Shown piece by piece: positions 1 through 11,053 of a stretch of 64,000 nucleotides of DNA. The DNA is taken from NCBI RefSeq assembly GCF_014472415.1, contig NZ_JACSZV010000017.1, positions 1 through 64,000 of the forward strand. The letters are read 5' to 3'. The position numbers and the translations under genes are program-made. The notes beneath the pieces were generated by a model, which was not told where the DNA came from, searched no databases, and worked only from the letters and a program-made list of their open reading frames with translations. Position 1 is the first letter of the stretch; each line of letters opens with the position of its first letter. This DNA is from Pseudomonas sp. N40(2020) (GTDB lineage Bacteria; Pseudomonadota; Gammaproteobacteria; Pseudomonadales; Pseudomonadaceae).

Positions 1-53
1 CGCTCCCACATTTGAAATGCATTCCAATGTGGGAGCGAGCCTGCTCGCGAAAG
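1..53. repeat. REPIN-type palindromic repeat (cut by window edge)
   Basis: Two inverted copies of the REP core (CGCTCCCACA and TGTGGGAGCG) flank a short spacer, followed by AGCCTGCTCGCGAA. The left arm is truncated by the window start. The same sequence family recurs at several other intergenic places in this window, which is typical of Pseudomonas fluorescens-group REPINs. Confidence 0.85.
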
Positions 54-79
54 GGGTAACGCGGTCTTGCAGACCGGCG

Positions 80-877
80 TTATTCCATGTCCTTGAGCCA
101 CTCGGTGCTCTTGAACCACTTGTCATGGATGCGATCGTAGGTGCCGTCTTCGTGGATCTGGTGCAGGAAGTTGTTGATGAAATTGAGGCTGTCGTAGTCA
201 CCCTTCTTCAGACCGAAGGCCAGTGGCTCGTAGGTGAAGGGCTTGTCGAGGAACACCAGTTTGCCGGCGCCGACCTTGTTTACCGCGACAACGTTGTATG
301 GCGCGTCGTAGATGAAGGCGTCGGCCTTGCCGTTGACCACGTCGAGCACGGCTTCCTGCTCGTTGTCGTAGCCGTGGTACTTGGCTTTGGAGATCAGCTT
401 CTTGGCGACCATTTCACCGGTGGTGCCGAGTTTTGAGGTAATGCGGTAGTCGGCGGTGTTCAGGTCTTTATACGACTTGATGGTGCCTTCCAGTTCCTTG
501 CGGATCAGCAGGGTCTGGCCGACGACGATGAACGGTTCGCTGAAGTTCAGGCGCAGGTTGCGTTCCTGAGTCAGGGTCATGCCGCTGCCGATCATGTCGA
601 ACTTGTCGGTCATAAGCGCCGGGATAATCCCGTCGTAACCGGTCGAAACCAGCTCCAGCTTGACGCCCATGGCTTTGGTCATGGCTTTGAGGATGTCGAC
701 TTCGAAGCCGATGATCTCGCCGCGCTTGTTGGTCATCTCGAACGGCATGTAGGTCGGATCCATACCGACTTTCAACGTGCCGCGTTTGACCGCTTCATCA
801 ATTGCGCCAGCCTGCGCCGCAGTGACTGCAACCAGTGCCGTGACGCCGACCAGCAGCATCGACAGATACTTCTTCAT
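80..877 (-). CDS. ABC transporter periplasmic amino-acid-binding protein (family 3)
   Basis: This is a 265-residue extracellular solute-binding protein of family 3, expected to deliver a polar amino acid to an ABC importer from the periplasm. The start was moved inward from the longest frame to the ATG at 877 because it opens a classic signal peptide (MKKYLSMLLVG, ending AQA). The mature start GTLKVGMDPTYMPFEM, then GFEVDILKAM and the MIGSGMTLTQERN stretch, are hallmarks of the family. No permease or ATPase gene is adjacent within the window, so the transporter partners and the ligand are unknown. Lysine/arginine/histidine-type or glutamine-type ligands are possible. The family call is firm; the substrate is not assigned. 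Confidence 0.9.
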   Translation of the reverse strand: MKKYLSMLLVGVTALVAVTAAQAGAIDEAVKRGTLKVGMDPTYMPFEMTNKRGEIIGFEVDILKAMTKAMGVKLELVSTGYDGIIPALMTDKFDMIGSGMTLTQERNLRLNFSEPFIVVGQTLLIRKELEGTIKSYKDLNTADYRITSKLGTTGEMVAKKLISKAKYHGYDNEQEAVLDVVNGKADAFIYDAPYNVVAVNKVGAGKLVFLDKPFTYEPLAFGLKKGDYDSLNFINNFLHQIHEDGTYDRIHDKWFKSTEWLKDME

Positions 878-1035
878 CTTCAAGTCCCCAAAACCATTGC
901 GTTTGCGGCGCGAAAACCAACAGAGACGGGCAAAAATGCCCGGGTGCGCCAATTCGGGGACGGATGCTAACGCACTCGTTCGTTTGCACAAGGTTTTTTG
1001 ATCGATTGCAGATCAGCGCCCTCTGTCGTCAGGGC

Positions 1036-1060
1036 AAAAAAAACCCCGCTTTCGCGGGGC
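1036..1060 (-). terminator. Rho-independent terminator after opgH
   Basis: Read on the minus strand, CCCCGC-GAAA-GCGGGG is followed by a run of eight T residues. It lies immediately downstream of the opgH stop codon, so it probably ends the opgGH transcript. Confidence 0.9.
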
Positions 1061-1066
1061 TTCTTA

Positions 1067-3637
1067 TCAGGCCGGTTGAGCTTGCATGCTCACCGGTCGC
1101 AGCGGCAGCAGCGGCGCATGCGGATCGGCTTTCACCGAAGCCCGCCATGCGTCCAGCCACTCGGCGTGACCTTCGCCCCAGACCTGCTCATGCAAGCGCG
1201 CCAGCGCAACCGGGTCGCTCAGCAGTTGCAGACGATCATGGTTATTCAACCCGGCAGGGCCAACCTTGATCGCGTGACGAACACGCTCCTGACGCAGCCA
1301 TTCGATCGGCTCGGCCTGACCGTGACGGGAAGTCGCCAGCGAGCACGCCAAAGCGTTCTGCTGCGGATCGACCACTGCACGGATAAAGCCGTCATTCAGC
1401 GCATGCCAACGGTTCTCGTGGGTGTACTGATCCGTCGCCAGCAGCGCCTGTGGCGGATTGTATTCCTCAGGGATGAGGAACAGGCTCTCGTCACGGGATT
1501 TGAGGCCCAGACCGACACGGCTGGAAATCACCGACACCGGGATCGACAGCATCAGCGAACCGACAATCGGTACCAGCCACCACAGGAAGCTCGGGTTCAG
1601 CCAGATCACCAACAGCGCCCAGCAGAAGCCCAGCAGGGTCTGCGGGCCGTGGCGCTTGGCCGCCTCGCTCCACGGTGTGGAGTCGTCGTCACGCTGTGGC
1701 GAGTTCCAGGTCGCGGCCCAGCCGAGGAACGCGGCCAGTACGAAACGGGTGTGGAAAATCATCCGCACCGGCGCCAGCAGCATGGAGAACAGCATCTCCA
1801 GCAGCATCGACAGCGTTACCTTGAACTTGCCGCCGAACTCTTTCGCGCCCTTGGCCCAGATCAAGATGATGCTCAACAGTTTCGGCAGGAACAGCAGCAC
1901 GATGGTCGTCGAGAACAGCGCGATCGCCTTGTCCGGGTGCCATTGTGGCCACAGCGGATAGAGCTGACGCGGCTCAAGGAAGTACTGCGGCTCCATCAGC
2001 GTGTTCACCGCCAGCAGCGCAGTCGACAACACCAGGAAGAAGAACCACAACGGCGCCGACAGGTACGACATCACGCCGGTGAGGAACACCGCGCGGTGTA
2101 CCGGGTGCATGCCTTTGACCAGGAACAGACGGAAGTTCATCAAGTTGCCGTGGCACCAGCGACGGTCACGCTTGAGTTCGTCGAGCAGGTTCGGCGGCAG
2201 TTCTTCGTAGCTGCCTGGCAGGTCGTAGGCAATCCACACGCCCCAACCGGCACGACGCATCAGCGCGGCTTCAACGAAGTCGTGAGACAGAATCGCACCG
2301 GAAAACGCGCCCTTGCCCGGCAACGGCGCCAAGGCGCAGTGGTCGATGAACGGCTTCATGCGGATGATCGCGTTGTGACCCCAGTAGTGGGATTCGCCCA
2401 ACTGCCAGAAGTGCAGACCCGCGGTAAACAGCGGCCCATAAACACGAGTGGCGAACTGCTGCATGCGCGCATACAGAGTGTCCATGCCCGACGCACGCGG
2501 CGCGGTCTGGATGATCCCGGCGTCCGGCGTAGCTTCCATCAGGCGCACCAGACTGGTCAGGCACTCACCGCTCATCACGGAGTCAGCGTCGAGTACGACC
2601 ATGTACTTGTAGTCACCGCCCCAGCGACGGCAGAAGTCGTCGAGGTTGCCGCTCTTGCGCTTAACGCGACGGCGACGGCGGCGATAGAAGATCTTGCCGA
2701 AGCCCTTGGCTTCGCGACAGACGTCCAGCCAGGCCTGTTGCTCGGCCACGCAGATGTCGGTGTCGTTACTGTCGCTGAGCACGAAGAAGTCGAAGCGATC
2801 CAGATCACCGGTAGCAGCGACCGACTCAAACGTCGCACGCAGACCGGCAAATACCCGTGGCACGTCTTCGTTGCAGATCGGCATGACCAGCGCGGTACGA
2901 GCGTCTTTGGCAATCGGCTCGTTGCCGGCGCTTTTGCCGGAAATGCGGTATTTATCGTGACCGGTGAGCAACTCGAGGAAGCCCATCAGTGCCGTCCAGA
3001 AACCGGCCGACACCCAGCAGAACAGAATACCGAAGAGAATCAGAATGCTGGTTTGCAGCGCATACGGCAGCACTTGCGTGGCGGTTTGCAGCAGCGGCTG
3101 GTGCAGGACTTCGTCCAGATCGACGAACGACCAGCCCTGGTACGGCATGATGCCTTTCATGTACCAGCCGGCAACGATGGTCTGGCCGAGCATCAACACC
3201 AACAGGATGTAGCGGCGGATCGAACCGACAGTGCGCCAGCGCGCGGCCGGCAGGACGTTCTCGTCCTTCGGCGGTTGCGGTGGATTGGTACGGCCGGTCA
3301 TACGACGCCAGCCACGCACCAGAATATTGGTGCGCCATGGCTCCGGAACGACTTTTGTCCGACGAATCGGCGGTGTGGCCTTGAGGCTGACTCGACCGCT
3401 GGCGTCGAGCACCAGCATTTCCGCCTCTTCAAGCTCTTCGGCGGTGCTCAGGGTCAGGCGCTTGCCCACCGAAGCCTGGGCGGCTTCGGTGGGGGCGTCG
3501 AACGTCGAGGACGACAGGCGTTGATGCAGCTCGCTGAACGACTGGCAACCCGCGAGTTCCGCGCGCTGCTGGTCGGTCATCGGCAGATGCGCCAGATACT
3601 CGGACAGAGTCTCTGGCTGTACTTGAGAGTTACTCAT
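1067..3637 (-). CDS. opgH: Glucans biosynthesis glucosyltransferase H
   Basis: This 856-residue inner-membrane glycosyltransferase polymerises the beta-1,2 glucan backbone of osmoregulated periplasmic glucans from UDP-glucose. The GT2 catalytic core is visible: LVMPICNED near residue 245, the DAD acid pair in [12 protein letters not shown] near residue 350, and the RRW motif ([11 protein letters not shown]) near residue 490. Hydrophobic membrane segments flank the core on both sides. The length matches the family. Its start overlaps the end of opgG by 8 bases, so the two are translationally coupled. A terminator follows the stop codon. Identification is firm. Confidence 0.97.
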   Translation of the reverse strand: MSNSQVQPETLSEYLAHLPMTDQQRAELAGCQSFSELHQRLSSSTFDAPTEAAQASVGKRLTLSTAEELEEAEMLVLDASGRVSLKATPPIRRTKVVPEPWRTNILVRGWRRMTGRTNPPQPPKDENVLPAARWRTVGSIRRYILLVLMLGQTIVAGWYMKGIMPYQGWSFVDLDEVLHQPLLQTATQVLPYALQTSILILFGILFCWVSAGFWTALMGFLELLTGHDKYRISGKSAGNEPIAKDARTALVMPICNEDVPRVFAGLRATFESVAATGDLDRFDFFVLSDSNDTDICVAEQQAWLDVCREAKGFGKIFYRRRRRRVKRKSGNLDDFCRRWGGDYKYMVVLDADSVMSGECLTSLVRLMEATPDAGIIQTAPRASGMDTLYARMQQFATRVYGPLFTAGLHFWQLGESHYWGHNAIIRMKPFIDHCALAPLPGKGAFSGAILSHDFVEAALMRRAGWGVWIAYDLPGSYEELPPNLLDELKRDRRWCHGNLMNFRLFLVKGMHPVHRAVFLTGVMSYLSAPLWFFFLVLSTALLAVNTLMEPQYFLEPRQLYPLWPQWHPDKAIALFSTTIVLLFLPKLLSIILIWAKGAKEFGGKFKVTLSMLLEMLFSMLLAPVRMIFHTRFVLAAFLGWAATWNSPQRDDDSTPWSEAAKRHGPQTLLGFCWALLVIWLNPSFLWWLVPIVGSLMLSIPVSVISSRVGLGLKSRDESLFLIPEEYNPPQALLATDQYTHENRWHALNDGFIRAVVDPQQNALACSLATSRHGQAEPIEWLRQERVRHAIKVGPAGLNNHDRLQLLSDPVALARLHEQVWGEGHAEWLDAWRASVKADPHAPLLPLRPVSMQAQPA

Positions 3638-5444
3638 CGGCAGGCAACTGATAGCTCCAGGTCTCGGTCAGGACTTCTTCAGTCGGCGCCGATTCCGGTG
3701 TGGCTGGGGCCGCGTCCGCAGCGACTGGCTGCTTGGCGTCTTTGTTGGCCTTGTCCTTGGCATCTGCAACTGGCTTGGCGTCGGCCTGTTTGGCCTCGGC
3801 GGCCTTGGCTTCCTTGTCGAGCTTCTCTTGCTGCTTGGCGGCAACCTTGTCGGCCTTGGCGACGGACGAGTTGGACGCCGGCACCGAAGATTTGGCCAGA
3901 TCAGCGGTCACGATTGGCTGCACCAGGGCGGCTCGCATCTCGGTCGACTTGCTCGCGTCCTTGATCTTCATCCGCAGGGTCAAGCGCCAGCCCTTGGTTT
4001 CCGGGTTGTAGCGCACGCTGTTCTCGACCAGTTCAGCGTTGTCGCCGACGCTGACCTGACTGCGCACGTCGGCATCCGGGGCCAGAGCGGCCAGCGATGG
4101 GCCTTCGAAGTCGACCAGATAGGCAACGCTGCCGTCCGGCTGACGGATCAGGTTCGATTGTTTGACGTCACCGGTGGAACGCAGAGTCTGCGCAACCCAG
4201 GCGCTGTCCGGCGCGTGAATCGCCGCTTCGTCCATGGTCCAGTGCATGCGGTAAGCGAAGTCCAGCGGCTGGCCTGGCTCCGGCATTTTTTCCGGGCTCC
4301 AGAACGCAACGATGTTGTCGTTGGTTTCGTCGGCAGTCGGAATTTCGACCAGATCGACGGTGCCTTTGCCCCAGTCGCCCTTCGGTTCGATCCACGCGCT
4401 TGGGCGCTTGTCGTAGCGGTCGTCGAGGTCTTCGTAGTGGCTGAAGTCACGGCCACGTTGCAGCAGACCGAAACCACGCAGGTTTTCGACGCTGAAGTTG
4501 CTCACGGCCAGGTGTTTCGGGTTGTTCAGTGGGCGCCAGATCCACTCGCCGTTGCCGGCATGGATCGACAGACCGCTGGAGTCGTGCAGCTCACGACGAT
4601 AGTTGAGGACTTTCGACGGCTGGTTGGCGCCGAACAGGAACATGCTGGTCAGTGGCGCGATGCCCAGTTTGCCGACCTTGTCACGCAGGAACATCTGCGC
4701 CTTGACGTCGACAATGGTGTCGCTGCCCGGACGCAGGATCAAACGGTAGGCGCCGGTGGCACGCGGCGAATCCAGCAGAGCGAAGATCACCAGGTGCTTG
4801 TCGCCCGGCTTCGGCTGTTGAATCCAGAATTCGCGAAAACGCGGGAATTCTTCACCCGACGGCAGCGCGGTATCGACCGCCAGACCACGGGCCGACAGAC
4901 CGTAGGTGTGACCCTTGCCGACGACGCGGAAGTAGCTCGCGCCGAGCATGGTCATGATTTCGTCTTGCTTGTCGGCTTTGTTGATCGGGTACAGCACACG
5001 GAAACCGGCATAACCCAGTTGTTCGGTGGCTTTAGGATCGAATTTCAAATCGCCGAAATCGAAACGCGTCGGATCGTATTTGATCTCTTCGACGGTGTTC
5101 GCCGTGATTTCGTTGATTTTCACCGGTGTATCGAAGTGCATACCCTGGTGATAGAAGGACAGTTTGAACGGCGTCTTCTGATCAGCCCACTCAGCCTTTT
5201 CGGTGAGGAAACGGATTTTCTGATAATCCGCGAACTTCATGTCGCGGAACTCGTTCGGCAGGTTGCTGCGCGGGGCTTCGAACTTCTGCCCGGCCAGCTC
5301 TTTAGCCTTGGCGGATACATCGTCAAGATTGAACGCCCAAAGCTGACCGGCGCTGAGCAGGCACAGGAGCGCCGAACCCGCTACCAGGGCACTTCGCATG
5401 CGTTTGGCAGACATTTTTGCTGCATTACAGGGACTAACGATCAC
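3630..5444 (-). CDS. opgG: Glucans biosynthesis protein G (periplasmic)
   Basis: OpgG is a periplasmic protein needed for synthesis and branching of osmoregulated glucans, acting with OpgH. I chose the GTG at 5444 ([10 protein letters not shown]), which has GAGGG just upstream and matches the usual Pseudomonas N-terminus. This gives 604 residues with a signal sequence ending near GQLWA. The body ([40 protein letters not shown]) is characteristic of MdoG. It is longer than the E. coli protein (about 510 residues), partly because of an Ala/Lys/Asp-rich segment of about 70 residues near the C-terminus, just before the last strand [11 protein letters not shown]. It overlaps opgH by 8 bases. Confidence 0.96.
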   Translation of the reverse strand: MIVSPCNAAKMSAKRMRSALVAGSALLCLLSAGQLWAFNLDDVSAKAKELAGQKFEAPRSNLPNEFRDMKFADYQKIRFLTEKAEWADQKTPFKLSFYHQGMHFDTPVKINEITANTVEEIKYDPTRFDFGDLKFDPKATEQLGYAGFRVLYPINKADKQDEIMTMLGASYFRVVGKGHTYGLSARGLAVDTALPSGEEFPRFREFWIQQPKPGDKHLVIFALLDSPRATGAYRLILRPGSDTIVDVKAQMFLRDKVGKLGIAPLTSMFLFGANQPSKVLNYRRELHDSSGLSIHAGNGEWIWRPLNNPKHLAVSNFSVENLRGFGLLQRGRDFSHYEDLDDRYDKRPSAWIEPKGDWGKGTVDLVEIPTADETNDNIVAFWSPEKMPEPGQPLDFAYRMHWTMDEAAIHAPDSAWVAQTLRSTGDVKQSNLIRQPDGSVAYLVDFEGPSLAALAPDADVRSQVSVGDNAELVENSVRYNPETKGWRLTLRMKIKDASKSTEMRAALVQPIVTADLAKSSVPASNSSVAKADKVAAKQQEKLDKEAKAAEAKQADAKPVADAKDKANKDAKQPVAADAAPATPESAPTEEVLTETWSYQLPADE

Positions 5445-5765
5445 GAGCAACCCTCGCCGAAAACAGATCAAAAAACCAACGGCCAGATGAAGTGTCTTTA
5501 AAGGTATCGGCATTGAAAAGCCGACCTACCAGAGCACCCTTGCCAAGTTGGCGAGCATTGTTCCGACTCCGCTAGGGCAAAATGATTCCCCAATCGGATC
5601 CAGACAAGTCTCTACCTAAGTCAAAAATGGACCAACGAACGCTGATCCCCATAGCGCGCGATTATCTAGTAGCCCGCGTGACAACGCATCAGGGGTAACA
5701 AAGTATTTATCGCGAAAACACCCTAAAAACAGTCGAAATTTCCTAAAAAGGTGTTTCAGGTGCTT
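5445..5765. other. Intergenic region upstream of opgG
   Basis: This stretch of about 320 bases separates opgG from the end of dtd, both on the minus strand. It is more A/T-rich than its surroundings, especially 5690-5760, and presumably holds the opgGH promoter. I could not identify a confident promoter, operator, small gene or terminator in it. Confidence 0.6.
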
Positions 5766-6203
5766 TCAGGTCTGTAACAAAAAGGTAACAGGGCCATCGT
5801 TGACCAAATGCACCTGCATATCGGCGCCGAATCTACCTGATGCCACAGTGCCATGCACCTGTTTCGCTTTGCTCAATAGATAGTCGAACAATTCCTCGCC
5901 CAGCGCCGGAGGGGCGGCGGTCGAAAAGCTCGGCCGCAACCCGCTTTTGGTGTCGGCCGCGAGGGTGAACTGAGAGACCAGCAACAGCCCGCCGCCAACG
6001 TCCGCGAGGGACAAGTTCATCTTGCCCTCGGCGTCACTGAATACCCGATAGTTAAGCAGCTTATGCAGAAGTTTGTCGGCGCTGGCACGCGTGTCGTCGG
6101 GTTCGACCGCCACCAGCACCAGCAAACCGTGATCTACCGCGCCAACCACCTCTCCCGCCACTTCGACTCGCGCGCCACGCACGCGTTGTAAAAGCCCCTT
6201 CAT
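5766..6203 (-). CDS. dtd: D-aminoacyl-tRNA deacylase
   Basis: This 145-residue cytoplasmic enzyme hydrolyses D-amino acids (and glycine) mischarged onto tRNA. The two family signatures are present: [15 protein letters not shown] around residues 75-90, containing the SQFTL motif, and the C-terminal NDGPVTF (NxGPVT) motif. Length is as expected for the family. Its ATG overlaps the stop of the upstream pip gene by four bases (ATGA), so the two are likely co-transcribed and translationally coupled. Confidence 0.97.
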   Translation of the reverse strand: MKGLLQRVRGARVEVAGEVVGAVDHGLLVLVAVEPDDTRASADKLLHKLLNYRVFSDAEGKMNLSLADVGGGLLLVSQFTLAADTKSGLRPSFSTAAPPALGEELFDYLLSKAKQVHGTVASGRFGADMQVHLVNDGPVTFLLQT

Positions 6204-7171
6204 GCTTCTTCGGGCGGCAGGTCGAGCAGGCGTCGGGCCATTTGACCGGCGGCACGCACCAATGCGTCGGTGATACCCGGTTCGGACGCAGCGTGGCCGG
6301 CATCGCGGATCACTTGCAGCTCACTGTTCGGCCAGGCCTGGTGCAATTCCCAAGCGTTATCGAGCGGGCAGATCACGTCGTAACGGCCGTGGATGATCAC
6401 GCCAGGCAAGTGAGCAATCTTGCCCATATCGCGAATCAGTTGGTTCGGTTCAAGGAAGGCGTTATTGGTGAAGTAGTGGCATTCGATCCGCGCAATAGAC
6501 AAGGCGCGCTGCGGTTCGGAGAAACGATCGACCACCAGCGGGTTCGGCCGCAGGGTCGCGGTGCGCCCTTCCCAGGTCGACCAGGCTTTGGCCGCGTGCA
6601 TCTGGGCGATCTGATCATTGCCGGTCAGGCGCTTGTGGAAAGCGTTGAGCAGGTCGTCGCGCTCGTCCACTGGGATCGGCGCAATGTAGTCCTGCCAGTA
6701 ATCGGGGAACAGACGGCTGGCACCGGCCTGGTAGAACCACTCGATTTCCTGCGGACGGCAGAGAAAGATCCCGCGCAGGATCAGACCGTGAACGCGCTCC
6801 GGATGGGTTTGCGCGTAGGCCAGTGCCAGGGTCGAACCCCACGAGCCGCCGAACAGCACCCATTTGTCGATGCCCAGGTGTTTGCGGATTCGCTCAAGGT
6901 CGGCGACCAGATCCCAGGTGGTGTTGTTTTCCAGGCTGGCGTGCGGGGTGGAGCGTCCGCAGCCGCGCTGGTCGAAGGTGACAATGCGGTACAGGTTCGG
7001 ATCGAAATAACGGCGGCTCTGTGCATCGCACCCGGCACCGGGGCCGCCGTGGATGAACACGACCGGCAAGCCTTCCGGCGAACCGCTTTCGTCGACGTAC
7101 AGCGTATGCGTGTCATCGACAGCCAGATCGTGCCGGGCGTGTGGTTTGATCTGCGGAAACAAAGTCTGCAT
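6200..7171 (-). CDS. pip: Proline iminopeptidase
   Basis: This 323-residue alpha/beta-hydrolase releases N-terminal proline from peptides in the cytoplasm. The oxyanion motif HGGPG ([11 protein letters not shown]) lies near residue 42 and the nucleophile elbow GGSWGS near residue 110. The late acidic and histidine residues fit HGRYDVICP and DAGHAASEP. No signal peptide is seen. It forms a two-gene unit with dtd through a four-base stop/start overlap. The family assignment is firm. Confidence 0.95.
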   Translation of the reverse strand: MQTLFPQIKPHARHDLAVDDTHTLYVDESGSPEGLPVVFIHGGPGAGCDAQSRRYFDPNLYRIVTFDQRGCGRSTPHASLENNTTWDLVADLERIRKHLGIDKWVLFGGSWGSTLALAYAQTHPERVHGLILRGIFLCRPQEIEWFYQAGASRLFPDYWQDYIAPIPVDERDDLLNAFHKRLTGNDQIAQMHAAKAWSTWEGRTATLRPNPLVVDRFSEPQRALSIARIECHYFTNNAFLEPNQLIRDMGKIAHLPGVIIHGRYDVICPLDNAWELHQAWPNSELQVIRDAGHAASEPGITDALVRAAGQMARRLLDLPPEEA

Positions 7172-7281
7172 TGCGCGCTCCGTAAGGGGTCGAGGTCATC
7201 CCTGGGGGGACTTCTATTATTCTGCCGTTGGGCATCATAAACCCGATTTACGTCAATGAGCATGCTCCCACAGAAAGAGGT

Positions 7282-8085
7282 TTATGCGCTGTAGCGGGAT
7301 TTGCCCCAGGCGATGAAGCCTTGCAGCAACTCCTTGAGCACCACCCGTGTCGGCTCGGCCAGATCGGCGCGATAGCGGAACGGTTCGAACTCTTCCATGT
7401 ACGTGCTCTGCCCCAGTTCCAGTTGCACGGCGTGGATGTTCTCGGCCGGGTTGCCGTAATGGCGGGTGATGTGGCCGCCCTTGAAGCGACCGTTGAGCAC
7501 ATGGCTGTAATCGCCATGACGCGCGCAGATCGCTTCCAGTTGCGCGGCCAGTTGCGGATCGCAACTCGCGCCGTTGAAGGTGCCGAGGTTGAAGTCCGGC
7601 AATTTGCCGTCGAACAGGTGCGGGATGATCGAGCGGATCGAGTGTGCGTCAAACAGCAACGCGTAACCGAACTCGGCCTTCAGCCGTGCCAGCTCCTCTT
7701 GCAAGGTGCGGTGATACGGCGTCCAGATCTGCTCCAGATATGTCGCGCGTTCTTCTTTCGACGGCTCCAGCCCTTCCTTGAACAACGGGATACCGTCGAA
7801 CAGCGTCGCCGGGTACAGCCCGGTGGTGGCGCCGGCGTACAGCGGCTTGTCGTCGGACGGCCGGTTGAGGTCGATGACGAAACGCGAGTACTCGGCCGCC
7901 AGCGTGCTGGCGCCGAGTTCTTCGGCAAAGTCGTAGAGCTGCGGAATATGCCAGTCGGTGTCCGGCAGGCTTTTCGCATCGCCAATCAGGCCGGCCTCGA
8001 CCACCGGGGTCAGACGTACACCGGCATGGGGCATGCTGATCAGCAGCGGCACGCGACCTTGTTTGAAGTTCAGAACCTTATCCAC
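7282..8085 (-). CDS. hutG: N-formylglutamate deformylase
   Basis: HutG hydrolyses N-formylglutamate to glutamate and formate, the last step of the five-step histidine pathway used by pseudomonads with HutF. The GTG at 8085 (VDKVLNFKQGRVPLLISMPHAG) is preferred because AGGAGAG lies just upstream. The longer frame would run into hutI. This gives 267 residues. The metal-site motifs ISMPHAG and LLFDAHSIRS and the N-formylglutamate amidohydrolase fold pattern are visible. It is the last gene of the hut operon, 10 bases after hutI. Confidence 0.95.
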   Translation of the reverse strand: MDKVLNFKQGRVPLLISMPHAGVRLTPVVEAGLIGDAKSLPDTDWHIPQLYDFAEELGASTLAAEYSRFVIDLNRPSDDKPLYAGATTGLYPATLFDGIPLFKEGLEPSKEERATYLEQIWTPYHRTLQEELARLKAEFGYALLFDAHSIRSIIPHLFDGKLPDFNLGTFNGASCDPQLAAQLEAICARHGDYSHVLNGRFKGGHITRHYGNPAENIHAVQLELGQSTYMEEFEPFRYRADLAEPTRVVLKELLQGFIAWGKSRYSA

Positions 8086-8095
8086 AACCGCTCTC

Positions 8096-9301
8096 CTACA
8101 GACTTGATTCAACGCCGTGACGCACGACGCGTTTGTCCAGATCACCACCTAGCCAATAGGCCAGATCCGCCGGACGATCGATGTGCCAGGCGACGAAATC
8201 CGCGACCTTGCCGACTTCCAGTGAGCCGTGAGTGTCGGCCATGCCCAACGCATGCGCGGCATGAATCGTCGCGCCGGCCAAGGCTTCTTCCGGGGTCATA
8301 CGAAAGCAGGTGCAAGCCATGTTCAGCATCAGGCGCAACGACAGCGCCGGCGAGGTACCGGGGTTGAGATCGCTGGCGATGGCGATCTTCACCTTGTGCT
8401 TGCGCAGGGCGTCCATCGGCGGCAACTGGGTTTCACGCAGGAAATAGAACGCGCCCGGCAGCAGCACCGCGACGGTGTCGGATGCGGCCATGGCGATGGC
8501 GTCGGCTTCGTCCATGAACTCCAGGTGATCGGCGGACAACGCGTGGTAGCGCGCGGCCAGGCTGGAGCCGTGCAGCGACGACAATTGCTCGGCGTGCAGT
8601 TTCACCGGCAGACCGAGTTTTTGCGCGGTGATGAACACGCGCTCGACTTGCTCCGGCGAGAACGCCAGGTATTCGCAGAAGGCATCCACGGCATCTACCA
8701 AGCCTTCAGCGGCCAGCGCTGGCAACATCTCGGCGCAGATGTGATCGATGTAGTCGTCGGCGCGATCCTTGTATTCCGGTGGCAACGCGTGGGCGGCCAG
8801 GCAGGTGCTGCGCACGCTGATCGGCAGCTCTTTTGCCAGGCGACGGATGACCCGGAGGATTTTGCGTTCATTGGCTAGATCGAGACCGTAGCCGGACTTC
8901 ATTTCCACCGTGGTCACGCCGTCGCGCATCAGGCTTTTCAAGCGTTTGGCGGCGCTGGCGAACAGTTCGTCTTCGGTTGCTTCACGAGTGGCGCGTACGG
9001 TACTGGCAATGCCACCGCCCTGCGCCGCGATCTCGGCGTAGCTGACACCTTGCAGGCGCTTTTCGAATTCGCCGCTGCGGTTGCCGCCGAACACGGTGTG
9101 GGTGTGGCAGTCGATCAGGCCCGGAGTGACCCACGCGCCTTGCAGATCGTTGACCGCCGGGTATTCGCCCGACGGTAATTGATGACGCGGGCCGATCCAC
9201 TCGATATGCGCACCGGACGTCACGATGGCCGCGTCCTCGATGATCGAGTAGACACCTTGCGCCATGGTTGCGACGTGGCAGTGTTGCCAGAGGGTTTTCA
9301 T
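8096..9301 (-). CDS. hutI: Imidazolonepropionase
   Basis: This 401-residue amidohydrolase opens the imidazolone ring of 4-imidazolone-5-propionate to give N-formimino-glutamate. The metal-binding HxH motif is seen in [11 protein letters not shown] near residue 75, followed by the arginine-rich [10 protein letters not shown]. Downstream are the metal histidine region KLHAEQLSS and the aspartate in [11 protein letters not shown]. It lies downstream of hutH and directly upstream of hutG in the hut operon. A REPIN sits between hutH and hutI. Confidence 0.97.
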   Translation of the reverse strand: MKTLWQHCHVATMAQGVYSIIEDAAIVTSGAHIEWIGPRHQLPSGEYPAVNDLQGAWVTPGLIDCHTHTVFGGNRSGEFEKRLQGVSYAEIAAQGGGIASTVRATREATEDELFASAAKRLKSLMRDGVTTVEMKSGYGLDLANERKILRVIRRLAKELPISVRSTCLAAHALPPEYKDRADDYIDHICAEMLPALAAEGLVDAVDAFCEYLAFSPEQVERVFITAQKLGLPVKLHAEQLSSLHGSSLAARYHALSADHLEFMDEADAIAMAASDTVAVLLPGAFYFLRETQLPPMDALRKHKVKIAIASDLNPGTSPALSLRLMLNMACTCFRMTPEEALAGATIHAAHALGMADTHGSLEVGKVADFVAWHIDRPADLAYWLGGDLDKRVVRHGVESSL

Positions 9302-9331
9302 CCCTTAGTCTCCACACTATTCAAAATCGAT

Positions 9332-9396
9332 TTCGCGAGCAGGCTCGCTCCCACAGGGATACGCATTCCAACTGTGGGAGCGAGCCTGCTCGCGAA
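9332..9396. repeat. REPIN inside the hut operon (hutH-hutI gap)
   Basis: Inverted REP arms TTCGCGAGCAGGCTCGCTCC and their complement flank a short spacer. The element fills most of the gap between hutH and hutI and could form a large hairpin in the operon mRNA. Confidence 0.9.
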
Positions 9397-9403
9397 GAGG
9401 CCC

Positions 9404-10936
9404 TTACAGGCTAGGCAGCAATTTCGCCGGAACCAGCTCAGTCAAACACCGCGAAGCCAACAACTCAGTTGCCGCATTGATGTCCGGCGCAAAAAACCGG
9501 TCCTTCTCATAGAACGGCACTTCCTTACGCAGAATCGCCCGAGCCCTTTCCAACTTCGCCGAAGTCTTCAGGCCGTTACGCAGATCCAGCCCCTGTACCG
9601 CCGCGAGCCATTCCACCGCGAGAATCCCGCGAGTGTTCTCCGCCATTTCCCACAAGCGTTTGCCGGCAGCCGGGGCCATGGACACATGGTCTTCCTGGTT
9701 GGCCGAGGTCGGCAGGCTGTCCACCGAATGCGGATGGGACAGCGCCTTGTTTTCACTGGCCAGTGCCGCCGCCGTCACTTGGGCGATCATGAAACCGGAG
9801 TTGACCCCGCCATTGGCCACCAGGAACGGCGGCAGTTGCGACATGTGCTTGTCCATCATCAGAGAGATGCGGCGTTCGCTCAGCGAGCCGATTTCAGCGA
9901 TGGCCAGGGCCATGTTGTCAGCGGCCATGGCCACCGGTTCGGCGTGGAAGTTACCGCCGGAAATCACATCGCCTTCAGCGGCGAACACCAACGGGTTATC
10001 CGACACGGCGTTGGCTTCGACCGCCAGCACCTCAGCCGCTTGACGGAATTGGGTCAGGCAGGCGCCCATGACTTGCGGCTGGCAACGCAGCGAGTACGGG
10101 TCTTGAACCTTCTCGCAGTTCTGGTGTGAGTCGGACACTTCGCTACGCTCACCCAGCAGATCACGGTAAGCAGCGGCGGCGTCGATCTGGCCTTTCTGGC
10201 CACGGGCGGCGTGGATACGCGCGTCAAACGGCGAGCGCGAGCCGAGCACCGCTTCAACGGTCAGACCGCCCAACGCGATCGCACCGGCAAACAGATCCTC
10301 ACCTTCAAACAGGCCACGCAAGGCGAACGCAGTCGAGACCTGAGTCCCGTTGAGCAGCGCCAGACCTTCTTTCGCCGCCAGCGTCAGTGGTGTCAGACCG
10401 GCGACTTTCAGCGCTTCAGTCGCTTCCATCCACTCGCCTTTGTAACGCGCCTTGCCCTCGCCCAGCAGCACCAGCGACATATGCGCCAGTGGCGCGAGGT
10501 CACCGGAAGCACCCACCGAACCTTTCAGCGGAATATGCGGATAGACCTCGGCATTGATCAGCGCAATCAGCGCATCGATCACCTGCCGACGAATCCCGGA
10601 GAAACCACGGCTGAGGCTGTTGACCTTGAGCACCATGATCAGACGCACCAGCGCATCGCTGATCGGCTCGCCGACGCCGGCGGCGTGGGACAACACCAGC
10701 GAGCGCTGGAGGTTTTCCAGGTCTTCGCTGGCAATACGAGTCGAGGCCAGCAGGCCGAACCCGGTGTTGATGCCGTAGGCGGTGCGGTTCTCGGCGAGGA
10801 TCTGTTCGACGCAGGCCACACTGGCTTCGATCTGCTGCGATGCGCTGTTGTCGAGGGTCAGCTTGACCGGGTTTTGAAAAACGTCACGCAGTTGAGCCAG
10901 GCTCAGTTGGCCGGGGATCAGGTTTAGCGCAGTCAT
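9404..10936 (-). CDS. hutH: Histidine ammonia-lyase (functional histidase)
   Basis: This 510-residue enzyme removes ammonia from L-histidine to form trans-urocanate, the first step of histidine catabolism. The MIO prosthetic group forms from Ala-Ser-Gly, present here in [14 protein letters not shown]. Other residues known from P. putida histidase are also present: Tyr in YGINTGFG, His in LSHAAGVG, Asn in LNGTQ, Tyr and Arg in QDPYSLR, and Glu in NQEDHVSM. It is therefore the likely active copy, corresponding to hutH2 of P. fluorescens SBW25, next to a degenerate paralogue upstream. It lies between that paralogue and hutI. Confidence 0.97.
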   Translation of the reverse strand: MTALNLIPGQLSLAQLRDVFQNPVKLTLDNSASQQIEASVACVEQILAENRTAYGINTGFGLLASTRIASEDLENLQRSLVLSHAAGVGEPISDALVRLIMVLKVNSLSRGFSGIRRQVIDALIALINAEVYPHIPLKGSVGASGDLAPLAHMSLVLLGEGKARYKGEWMEATEALKVAGLTPLTLAAKEGLALLNGTQVSTAFALRGLFEGEDLFAGAIALGGLTVEAVLGSRSPFDARIHAARGQKGQIDAAAAYRDLLGERSEVSDSHQNCEKVQDPYSLRCQPQVMGACLTQFRQAAEVLAVEANAVSDNPLVFAAEGDVISGGNFHAEPVAMAADNMALAIAEIGSLSERRISLMMDKHMSQLPPFLVANGGVNSGFMIAQVTAAALASENKALSHPHSVDSLPTSANQEDHVSMAPAAGKRLWEMAENTRGILAVEWLAAVQGLDLRNGLKTSAKLERARAILRKEVPFYEKDRFFAPDINAATELLASRCLTELVPAKLLPSL

Positions 10937-11053
10937 TTAAATGCTCCTTTTGAGAGATTGTTATTGGCTCGCCAGTCGCTCCGGAGCATTCCGTTATCCG
11001 TCGCATTTCGCTTTTTGGGCGATCCGCGCCTTGGCACGCTGGCGTTTAAGAAA

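Noticed and set aside
998..3964. Very long plus-strand open frame (988 codons) opposite opgH
   Set aside because: It is rich in Gln, Arg and His, lacks any family pattern and lies antisense to the clearly coding opgH. It results from high-GC third-position bias.
3828..5501. Plus-strand open frame of 557 codons opposite opgG
   Set aside because: It mirrors the opgG coding sequence and has no recognisable domain or ribosome site.
7255..7281. Fragment resembling a REP core after hutG (GCATGCTCCCACAGA)
   Set aside because: Too short and lacking a partner arm; it may be a decayed remnant but is not supported as a repeat unit.
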